Source of the DNA: Candidatus Methanofastidiosum methylothiophilum
Lineage (GTDB): Archaea > Methanobacteriota_B > Thermococci > Methanofastidiosales > Methanofastidiosaceae
DNA: 23,035 nucleotides
Reading direction: 5' to 3'
Assembly (NCBI GenBank): GCA_001587675.1
Contig: LNGD01000008.1
Span: forward strand, 1 to 23,035
How positions within the stretch are numbered: position 1 is the stretch's first letter; every line of letters starts with the position of its first letter. Positions 8,412 through 14,329 of this stretch are shown here, in pieces. The notes under the pieces are model-generated. The model ran no database searches and had not been told where the DNA came from. It was given only the letters and a program-made list of their open reading frames with translations. The position numbers and the translations under genes were made by a program.

Positions 8412-9539
8412 ATGCAACGATCTGGCTTCATCGATCTTCCTCTCCACGGAGGCATAGCACCTTATTGGCTTCTAAAGCGAATGAAAAAATTATCAAAACC
8501 AATTATGGAGATCTTGATATACGAATATGGAACTGACGGTGTTTTAGAGAGATTAGCTGACCCTTTCTTTTTTCAAGCATTATCCTGTGTCTTGGCTTTT
8601 GATTGGCATTCATCTGGAACAACTACAGTTCTTACTGGGGTTTTGAAAAGTTCAATTAATCCAGAAGAGTATGGTATTGGATTTGCCGGTGGAAAAGGAA
8701 AGCATTCAAAAAATACTTTTTCTGATATTGAAGAGATAGGTTTTCAGTTGGGGCTAAGTGATAAAAAGATTGATAATTTACAATATGCAAGTAAGATAAC
8801 TGCAAAAGTTGACAGTGCTGCAATTCAGGACGGATTTGATTTATACCATCACGTTGCGATTATATCTGACAAAGGTAATTGGAGTGTCGTTCAGCAGGGG
8901 CTTAATATATCTGGTGGCTATGCGAGAAGATATCATTGGTCATACAAGGCTCATGATTACCTCGAAGAGCCCCATACAGGCATTATTTCTGATTTGATAA
9001 AAACTAAGGTCTTGGATTTAACTTCTAAAGAAAGTCTTGAAACAAGAGAAACAATACCGGATATTCTAAAAGAGGGGCCTGAAAGAGTAAGAAGATTGCT
9101 AAGCTCATTGATGGACAAAAATCAAACTTCTTTGACTTCATTTATGGGTGAAGAGGAGAATCAAATAAATTTAAGGGACTTAGAAACTTCTATTCTACCT
9201 AAGAGAGTCAACTGGGATATATTGAGAGAGATTTATGAGTCAGATTTGATTAATTTTGAGGATATACTTGCCTTCAAAGGAATGGGGCGTTCTACTATCA
9301 AAGGACTTGCACTAGTTTCTGAATTAATTTATGGGACTTCAATTTCTTGGAAGGACCCAGTAAAATATTCTTTTGCTTTCGGTGGCAAGGATGGTGTACC
9401 CAGACCAGTTAATCAGAAAGGCATGGAAGATGCGGCAGAGGTCCTTAAAAATGCTATAAATACTGCTAAAATTGGAAATGAAGATAAACTAAGATCTATT
9501 AAAAGCCTAAAGGATTTTCTGGGCCCTTATGAGAATTAA
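8412..9539 (+). CDS. DUF763 family protein
   Basis: The 375-residue protein carries family-specific strings: RSGFIDLPLHGGIAPYWLL at the N-terminus, then DPFFFQALSCVLAFDWHSSG followed by TTTV, and near the C-terminus the helix-hairpin-helix-like FEDILAFKGMGRSTIKGLALVSELIYG region. These match DUF763, a widespread archaeal and bacterial family with no established biochemical function. The helix-hairpin-helix suggests nucleic-acid binding. Other conserved-looking pieces are FAGGKGKHS, DGFDLYHHVAI and SGGYARRYHW. It is transcribed divergently from the carotenoid operon with its own leaderless-type promoter and is followed by a 70-nt gap, so it is probably monocistronic. Confidence 0.9.
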   Translation: MQRSGFIDLPLHGGIAPYWLLKRMKKLSKPIMEILIYEYGTDGVLERLADPFFFQALSCVLAFDWHSSGTTTVLTGVLKSSINPEEYGIGFAGGKGKHSKNTFSDIEEIGFQLGLSDKKIDNLQYASKITAKVDSAAIQDGFDLYHHVAIISDKGNWSVVQQGLNISGGYARRYHWSYKAHDYLEEPHTGIISDLIKTKVLDLTSKESLETRETIPDILKEGPERVRRLLSSLMDKNQTSLTSFMGEEENQINLRDLETSILPKRVNWDILREIYESDLINFEDILAFKGMGRSTIKGLALVSELIYGTSISWKDPVKYSFAFGGKDGVPRPVNQKGMEDAAEVLKNAINTAKIGNEDKLRSIKSLKDFLGPYEN

Positions 9540-9567
9540 TCTCCAATAATAAAAAATAATGGTATAA

Positions 9568-9603
9568 TTTAAATATTAAAATGATTATTTTATATATAGA
9601 GGT
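9568..9603 (+). promoter_or_regulatory. Promoter and ribosome binding site of the glutaredoxin/FDR operon
   Basis: TTTAAATATT (9568-9577) is a TATA-like box about 33-42 nt before the ATG at 9610. GAGGT (9599-9603) is a strong Shine-Dalgarno sequence 6 nt before the ATG, so this operon probably has a short leader, unlike several leaderless-looking neighbours. Confidence 0.5.
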
Positions 9604-9609
9604 TTTTGT

Positions 9610-9894
9610 ATGGAACTTAACTTTGAACATGTTAAAGGCGAAAAGAAAGGTGATGTAAAACTTTATGCACTAAGCACTTGTGGATGGTGCGGAAAGACAA
9701 AAGAATTATTAATGGAGCTTGGAGTTGATTTTAATTATATTTATGTTGATCTTTTGCAGGGAGAGCCAAGGCAATATGCAATAGACGAAGTAAAAAAATA
9801 TAATAAAAACTGTTCCTTTCCGACTCTTGTCATCAACGGGGAAAAGGCAATAGTTGGATATAAGGAAAATGAAATCAAGGAGGCTTTTGCCTAA
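9610..9894 (+). CDS. Glutaredoxin-like protein (thioredoxin fold, CGWC)
   Basis: This 94-residue protein has the redox motif CGWCGKT in STCGWCGKTKELLMELG (active-site CxxC near residues 25-28), a cis-proline region CSFPTLVINGEKAIVGY and the typical glutaredoxin length after a short N-terminal extension. It is a cytosolic dithiol/disulfide carrier. Its stop overlaps the start of the ferredoxin-disulfide-reductase gene by one base (TAATG), so the two are translationally coupled, and the reductase is the obvious electron donor. Methanogen glutaredoxin-like proteins (methanoredoxin, NrdH-like) are known partners of such systems. Exact targets are unknown. Confidence 0.9.
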   Translation: MELNFEHVKGEKKGDVKLYALSTCGWCGKTKELLMELGVDFNYIYVDLLQGEPRQYAIDEVKKYNKNCSFPTLVINGEKAIVGYKENEIKEAFA

Positions 9895-10397
9895 TGTATG
9901 AAAACTTGCCAGAAGAAAAGATTAACAAATTCTATGAAAAATTGAAAAAAGACGCCGAAGCTGGAGGATACAAACTTAACCCTGATGTTGACTTTACTAA
10001 GAAGCTTATCAAAGGCCTTATAGTAAATGAAGAGAGATATAGTTATCAAGCATGCCCTTGCCGAATTTCTAGTGGCGTAAAGGAAGACGACCTTGATATT
10101 ATATGTCCTTGTGACTACAGAGATCCTGATTTAACTGATTATGGGGTATGTTACTGTGCACTTTACGTCTCTCAAGACATAATTGATGGCAAAAAGAAAG
10201 TCGAATCAATACCTGACAGAAGACCTCCGGAAGAAGAACGAAAAATGCAAAAGAATATCCAAGTGGGGAAAATTAGTTCGTTAAAATATCCAGTATGGCG
10301 TTGCAAAGTATGTGGTTATCTATGCGCTAGAGACTCTCCACCAGAAATATGTCCAGTTTGTAAAGCTAAAAAGGACAGATTTGAAAGATTTTTATAA
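9894..10397 (+). CDS. Ferredoxin:disulfide reductase, FTR catalytic domain fused to rubredoxin
   Basis: A 167-residue two-domain protein. Residues 50-95 carry the ferredoxin-thioredoxin reductase beta-subunit cysteines: CPC (54-56), CPC (71-73) and CYC (86-88). These provide the 4Fe-4S cluster ligands and the adjacent redox-active disulfide. The third motif is CYC rather than the usual CHC, so the His next to the active disulfide is replaced by Tyr. Residues 134-167 form a C-terminal rubredoxin domain, CKVCGY (137-142) and CPVC (153-156). The same fusion is known as FDR in Methanosarcina, reducing disulfides with ferredoxin electrons. The one-base overlap with the glutaredoxin gene supports a linear electron path from ferredoxin through FDR to glutaredoxin. 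It ends 6 nt inside the convergent membrane-protein gene. Confidence 0.92.
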   Translation: MYENLPEEKINKFYEKLKKDAEAGGYKLNPDVDFTKKLIKGLIVNEERYSYQACPCRISSGVKEDDLDIICPCDYRDPDLTDYGVCYCALYVSQDIIDGKKKVESIPDRRPPEEERKMQKNIQVGKISSLKYPVWRCKVCGYLCARDSPPEICPVCKAKKDRFERFL

Positions 10398-10946
10398 TTT
10401 ATTTAAATTTAAAATATAATATCCTGCATACAATAGGAGGCCACTAATTAAAATACCGTATGTCGCAGTGGCTATGATATACGTCCTAAGTAATCCGATA
10501 AAACTTATTATATTTTCTTTGAGGATATCATACTCAGATAGAGACGCCTTGATATTGGAGAAATCTCTTTTGGCAAAATCTAAATTTAATTTTAATTCTT
10601 CTATATTTGTAATTATAATCTCGACCTTTGCTATATCTTCGTTAAATCCACTGACTAAGCTTCCCAAACCGAAACTATTCAGAGTATTTGCAAATGATCT
10701 AATATCAGACAGTTTTTGCAAGTAGTAATCTGTATCAATGTCTTTCAGATATGTATCAAATTCATCAAGATTCTCATCAAAAGTATTAATGTAATTTTTC
10801 ATAACATCAATTTTATCAAATAAAGGTAATGCCTTTTCATATGTGTTGTTTAATGTAATCAACGTGAATGAAGATATTGAAACTGTAAAAATAAGTCCGA
10901 TTATTGAAATAATAATCAGAATTTTTCCTAAATCTTTTCTATCCAT
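10392..10946 (-). CDS. Membrane protein with two transmembrane helices and a helical extracytoplasmic domain
   Basis: A 184-residue protein of no recognised family. Residues 8-30 (ILIIISIIGLIFTVSISSF) form an N-terminal membrane helix or uncleaved signal anchor. Residues 35-145 are charged and probably alpha-helical or coiled-coil, with regular leucine/isoleucine spacing. Residues about 152-177 form a second membrane helix followed by a short basic tail. Its start overlaps the end of trm1 by 8 nt, so it is cotranscribed with trm1. The middle domain most likely faces outside. It has the shape of an uncharacterised receptor-like or structural membrane protein, with no catalytic motif. Function unknown. 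Confidence 0.8.
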   Translation of the reverse strand: MDRKDLGKILIIISIIGLIFTVSISSFTLITLNNTYEKALPLFDKIDVMKNYINTFDENLDEFDTYLKDIDTDYYLQKLSDIRSFANTLNSFGLGSLVSGFNEDIAKVEIIITNIEELKLNLDFAKRDFSNIKASLSEYDILKENIISFIGLLRTYIIATATYGILISGLLLYAGYYILNLNKL

Positions 10947-12033
10947 CTAGGCACCTCAATACATCATTTATCTCTGCATCGGTCTTTACTGAAACTGACG
11001 AAAAATGAGTGGCCGATGCATTAAATCCTATTTCTTTTAGTCTTTTAATCATTTCTTCTGTTTTAGGTATTTTAGTCTTGTAAATATGGGTTAATTCATG
11101 GATATCATAGAATAGTGGGGCATCGATTTCATTTTCAACAGTTTTAAGTAACTCCAATGGTTTTTTGCCTAAAAAATCTAGGGCCTCATATTCCTTTACG
11201 CAGCTACTCACAAATTCTCTATCTTTTATTTTTGATATCCACAATGGATGTGAAAATGATACCTTTTGTCTACAAAAAGGGCAATCCGGATTAAACTCAT
11301 TAGTTAGGCGTCTGTACCCACATTTACAATTTAACGCAAATCCTATATTGTTCAAAGCATTGTTTGTTTTTTCTTTACCGTATTTAATTTCAAAATAAGC
11401 TCTAATGAAGTGTTCTTTTGTGTATGAAAGAATTGGCCTTAAGGCAAAATTGTATTTAGCCGCATTCCTTACGACCTTTCCAATTAATATCCTGACAGCT
11501 AGCTCGTGGGTAAAGCTAGATTTTAATGGTATGGCATCATATTTTCTCCTACATGAATCTTTGTGTGCACCTGTGAGGGCTGAAGTGTCAGTTGCAGTAA
11601 GGAATAGATAAGAATTATTTTTTAATAATCTAAAAGCGCCATCTAGAAATCTAACTGGAGACCCAAATGGGTCAATATCAACAACTTCGAACTTTCCATA
11701 AATATGATTAAAGTCTGATTTAGTTACTGTGGCTTCTAATGAATTTAGTTTAAGATTTTTTTCAATAAGGCTTACGGCCACTGGGTTATGGTCGTTAAAA
11801 AAGACTTCTGTGCCAGACTCAAGCATGTACCTGATTCCTCTGATCCCAGAGCCTGAAAGGCCGTCAAGCACTTTTCCCTGATCTTTTATCTTTAGAGTCT
11901 TCATGACTGAGACTGAGATGTCCCTTGAAAATTCCATTTTAGGATTGTAGAAAACTGGAGTCTTAGCAGTGACCTTTTCAAACTTTGGGACTTCTATCTT
12001 TGCTCTGCCTTCGGTGAATTCGCATAACTCCAT
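10939..12033 (-). CDS. trm1: tRNA (guanine(26)-N2)-dimethyltransferase Trm1
   Basis: The 364-residue enzyme uses S-adenosylmethionine to methylate guanine 26 at the D-arm/anticodon-arm junction of tRNA. SAM-binding motif I is DGLSGSGIRGIRY (57-69), the acidic motif is NDHNP (80-84), and the catalytic motif IV is DIDPFGSP (119-126). A C-terminal zinc site is formed by Cys 236, 238, 251 and 254 (CKCGY...CPFC). The ATG at 12033 lies 25-32 nt from the self-complementary TATA box TTTATAAA (12058-12065). Notably, the first 37 codons plus this promoter recur twice downstream, at 13071-13221 and 14166-14320. It is followed by, and overlaps, a small membrane-protein gene. Confidence 0.93.
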   Translation of the reverse strand: MELCEFTEGRAKIEVPKFEKVTAKTPVFYNPKMEFSRDISVSVMKTLKIKDQGKVLDGLSGSGIRGIRYMLESGTEVFFNDHNPVAVSLIEKNLKLNSLEATVTKSDFNHIYGKFEVVDIDPFGSPVRFLDGAFRLLKNNSYLFLTATDTSALTGAHKDSCRRKYDAIPLKSSFTHELAVRILIGKVVRNAAKYNFALRPILSYTKEHFIRAYFEIKYGKEKTNNALNNIGFALNCKCGYRRLTNEFNPDCPFCRQKVSFSHPLWISKIKDREFVSSCVKEYEALDFLGKKPLELLKTVENEIDAPLFYDIHELTHIYKTKIPKTEEMIKRLKEIGFNASATHFSSVSVKTDAEINDVLRCLDG

Positions 12034-12077
12034 TAATTATAGATTAATATAGTTTCATTTATAAACTTTAATCAGTT
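11923..12077. repeat. Direct repeat R1: trm1 first 37 codons plus trm1 promoter
   Basis: Repeat unit of 155 bp present three times (R1 here, R2 at 13071-13221, R3 at 14166-14320). It spans the antisense of trm1 codons 1-37 and the upstream region with TTTATAAA. In R1 the sequence is functional trm1. Read on the plus strand, bases 11924-11950 spell Leu-Glu-Asn-Ser-Ile-Leu-Gly-Leu-stop, nearly the same as the last eight codons and stop of both DUF1638 genes. Confidence 0.9.
12058..12065. promoter_or_regulatory. Self-complementary TATA box of trm1
   Basis: TTTATAAA is its own reverse complement and lies 25-32 nt before the trm1 ATG, a spacing expected for leaderless archaeal transcription. The same box in R3 (14301-14308) lies 22-29 nt before the recJ-like ATG, so one box design can serve either strand. 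The ancestral trm1/recJ intergenic region may have been a bidirectional promoter. Confidence 0.5.
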
Positions 12078-12091
12078 GGACTAATGACTCT

Positions 12092-12199
12092 ATGCTTTAC
12101 GCCAAAAAGGAATTATCTCGAGAAACTTGGAAAAATATTATGAATTATCAAAAGATGCCAATAACAAAAAATAGTATTAATTATCCAATATTAAATTAA
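12092..12199 (+). other. Unique spacer with a 35-codon open frame of unknown status
   Basis: Between R1 and the first DUF1638 copy lies a segment absent from the second repeat unit. It contains an ATG-initiated open frame (MLYAKKELSRETWKNIM onward) of 35 codons. The composition looks protein-like at the start and low-complexity at the end. It could be the remnant of a gene lost when the DUF1638 segment was acquired, or chance. No family recognised. Confidence 0.25.
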
Positions 12200-12238
12200 T
12201 CAAAACTTTTAAAAATACAAATGAAAAGCAATTGATAA

Positions 12239-13098
12239 ATGTCTCTAGGGCCAAATAATAATGGAAAAGCTCCAAACGAATTGGTATTGTTTGTTGTGAA
12301 GTATTTGAAGATGAACTTCTATTTGTTATAAAAGAGCATCCAGAAATAGGCAAGATAATTATTGTAAATACAGAATCTTCAAAGTATTTTGAGGATATTA
12401 TAAGAAGTAATTTCCCTTATGAAAAAATAAAAATAGCTAGGGAATTATTTGCTCCACGGTATCTCAAAAGAGAAGAAGAACTAGAAATCATAGTATATAT
12501 TTTGCCGCTATTTCTTCATTATAGCCCAAGAGAATTAAAAGATGAAGTCTTGAATGCCTGCATGGAACTACAGAAACATTCAGACTACCTTTTGATTTAT
12601 TACGGATTATGCGGCAATTCATTGAACAATCTAGAGGGTATGTTGAGAGATAATCATGTTAAATTACCTTTTGGCATTCTAAAGGATGAAAATAAAGAAA
12701 TAGTTGATGACTGCGTATGCGCTCTTTTAGGAAGTAAAGCAAATTATATGGAGATACTAACTAAAGAGCCAGGTACATTTTTTTTAACTCCGGGATATGC
12801 TAGCCATTGGGGCCTTTTTAGTAAAAAAAAGATTGAGACTATAGGTGAAAATCGTCTGAAAGAAATTGGAGATCAATTGGGAATTGAAAATTTTGATGCT
12901 GCAGAGATGACAAAATATTTACTAAGGGAAGCAGATTACAAGCAGATTGTTGCATTAGAATATGTTTGTTCTAATTGTACAGCATATAAAAATAAATGCG
13001 AGACAATATCATCCGAGATTGATCTAGATCTTTCTTATAGAAAAGGCACTATTAGATTATTGCACGATACTCTTGAAAAAGCCATTTTAGGATTATAA
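12239..13098 (+). pseudogene. DUF1638 family protein, copy 1, frameshifted near the start
   Basis: Nearly identical to the intact copy at 13333-14193 but one base shorter (860 vs 861). The ATG at 12239 opens Met-Ser-Leu-Gly-Pro-Asn-Asn-Asn-Gly-Lys like the intact copy. A one-base loss between about 12267 and 12277 then shifts the frame to an early TAA. The correct frame, starting with RIGIVCCEVFEDELLF, is open from 12262 to the TAA at 13096 but has no ATG. Its first usable start is a TTG at 12502, which would drop about 90 residues. The upstream TATA-like TTTTAAAAATA (12207-12217) is shared with copy 2. The rest is intact and very similar to copy 2, so inactivation appears recent. Confidence 0.85.
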
Positions 13099-13221
13099 AA
13101 TACAGGAGTCTTTACGGTGATTTTTTCAAAATTTTGGAACTTCTATTTTTGACCACAGTGAATTTGCATAACTCCATTAATTATAACTTAATATAGTTTC
13201 ATTTATAAACTTTAATCAGTT
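13071..13221. repeat. Direct repeat R2: decayed trm1 5' segment and promoter
   Basis: Second copy of the 155-bp unit, 4 bp shorter. On the minus strand it keeps an ATG and MELCKF, but the deletion destroys the trm1 frame within about ten codons. Its left end forms the last codons of DUF1638 copy 1. TTTATAAA is kept at 13202-13209. It is followed directly by a stub of the recJ-like gene. Confidence 0.88.
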
Positions 13222-13230
13222 TTTTGATTT

Positions 13231-13275
13231 ATGAATTTTAATACGGTGCCTGTGAGAATAAGTGAAATATATTGA
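13231..13275 (+). pseudogene. Stub of the recJ-like gene 5' end
   Basis: Directly after R2, an ATG-initiated frame reads MNFNTVPVRISEIY then TGA, matching the start of the intact protein at 14330 (MNSNNKSVKISEIS). Similarity stops after about 14 codons. It shows that the duplicated unit once included the beginning of the recJ-like gene and was cut there. Confidence 0.75.
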
Positions 13276-13298
13276 GAAATAGTATTAATAAATCCGAA

Positions 13299-13310
13299 CT
13301 TTTAAAAATA
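13299..13310 (+). promoter_or_regulatory. TATA-like box of DUF1638 copy 2
   Basis: CTTTTAAAAATA lies 23-34 nt before the ATG at 13333, consistent with a leaderless transcript. The same stretch, through ACAAATGAAAAGC, precedes copy 1 (12206-12229), so both copies carry their own promoter. Confidence 0.45.
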
Positions 13311-13332
13311 CAAATGAAAAGCTATTGATACC

Positions 13333-14193
13333 ATGCCTCTAGAATCAAATAATAATGGAAAAAGATGCAAAAGAATTGGTATTGTTTGTTGTGAAGTATT
13401 TGAAGATGAACTTCTATTTGTTATAAAAGAGCATCCAGAAATAGGCAAGATAATTATTGTAAATACAGAATCTTCAAAGTATTTTGAGGATATTATAAGA
13501 AGTAATTTTCCTTATGAAAAAATAAAAATAGCTAGGGAATTATTTGCTCCACGGTATCTCAAAAGAGAAGAAGAACTAGAAATCATAGTATATATTTTGC
13601 CCCTATTTCTTCATTATAGCCCACGAGAATTAAAAGAAGAAGTCTTGAGCGCCTGTATGGAACTACAGAAACATTCAGACTACCTTTTGGTTTATTACGG
13701 ATTATGCGGCAATTCATTGAACAATCTAGAGGATATGTTGAGAGATAATAATGTTAAATTACCTTTTGGCATTCTAAAGGATGAAAATGAAGAAATAGTT
13801 GACGACTGCGTATGCGCTCTTTTAGGAAGTAAAGCAAATTATATAGAGATACTAACTAAAGAGCCTGGTACATTTTTTTTAACTCCGGGATATGCTAGCC
13901 ATTGGGGCCTTTTTAGTAAAAAAAAGATTGAGACTATTGGTGAAAATCGTCTGAAGGAAATTGGAGATCAATTAGGAATTGAAAATTTTGATGCTGCAGA
14001 GATGACAAAATATTTGCTAAGAGAAGCAGATTACAAGCAGGTTGTTGCATTAGAATACGTATGTTCTAATTGTACAGCCTATAAAAATAAATGCCAGACA
14101 ATATCATCTGAGATTGATCTAAATCTGTCTTATAGAAAAGGCACTATTAGATTGCTAGACGATACTCTTGAAAAAGCCATTTTAGGATTGTAA
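13333..14193 (+). CDS. DUF1638 family protein, copy 2 (intact)
   Basis: The 286-residue protein begins with a basic, Asn-rich leader and then KRIGIVCCEVFEDEL. It continues with the cysteine-containing YYGLCGNSLNNL, DDCVCALLGSKANY, GTFFLTPGYASHWG and YVCSNCTAYKNKC motifs seen in DUF1638. In methanogens DUF1638 proteins are commonly encoded with corrinoid methyltransferase systems, and a metal or corrinoid link is often supposed, but no such gene is present here. Conserved Cys and His residues hint at metal binding. It is the only intact copy of the tandem pair. Its last eight codons and stop lie inside repeat R3 and are mirrored by the antisense of trm1. The recJ-like gene follows after 136 nt. 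Confidence 0.85.
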   Translation: MPLESNNNGKRCKRIGIVCCEVFEDELLFVIKEHPEIGKIIIVNTESSKYFEDIIRSNFPYEKIKIARELFAPRYLKREEELEIIVYILPLFLHYSPRELKEEVLSACMELQKHSDYLLVYYGLCGNSLNNLEDMLRDNNVKLPFGILKDENEEIVDDCVCALLGSKANYIEILTKEPGTFFLTPGYASHWGLFSKKKIETIGENRLKEIGDQLGIENFDAAEMTKYLLREADYKQVVALEYVCSNCTAYKNKCQTISSEIDLNLSYRKGTIRLLDDTLEKAILGL

Positions 14194-14276
14194 AAAACAG
14201 GAGTCTTTGCAGTGACCTTTTCAAATTTTGGGACTTCAATTTTTGCCCTGCCCTCTATGAATTCACATAACTCTAT
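14166..14276 (-). pseudogene. Stub of a second trm1 (37 codons, start codon lost)
   Basis: On the minus strand R3 still reads the trm1 N-terminus: IELCEFIEGRAKIEVPKF through NPKMAFSR. The start ATG has become ATA. Of the 13 codons that differ from trm1, ten are synonymous; the others are the start, Thr to Ile at codon 7, and Glu to Ala at codon 34. The frame is fully open for all 37 codons. That pattern implies the segment diverged while still part of a working trm1, then lost the rest of the gene. Confidence 0.8.
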
Positions 14277-14320
14277 TAATTATAGATTAATATAGTTTCA
14301 TTTATAAACTTTAATCAGTT
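14166..14320. repeat. Direct repeat R3: trm1 5' segment and promoter, now the recJ-like promoter
   Basis: Third copy of the unit, exactly 155 bp like R1. Its TTTATAAA (14301-14308) is positioned to drive the recJ-like gene at 14330. The left end doubles as the 3' end of DUF1638 copy 2. Confidence 0.9.
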
Positions 14321-14329
14321 TTTTCAATT

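Noticed and set aside
12502..13098. Separate 198-residue DUF1638 gene starting at TTG 12502
   Set aside because: The same frame is homologous to copy 2 back to about 12280, so the TTG is internal; the gene is a frameshifted copy rather than a natural short form.
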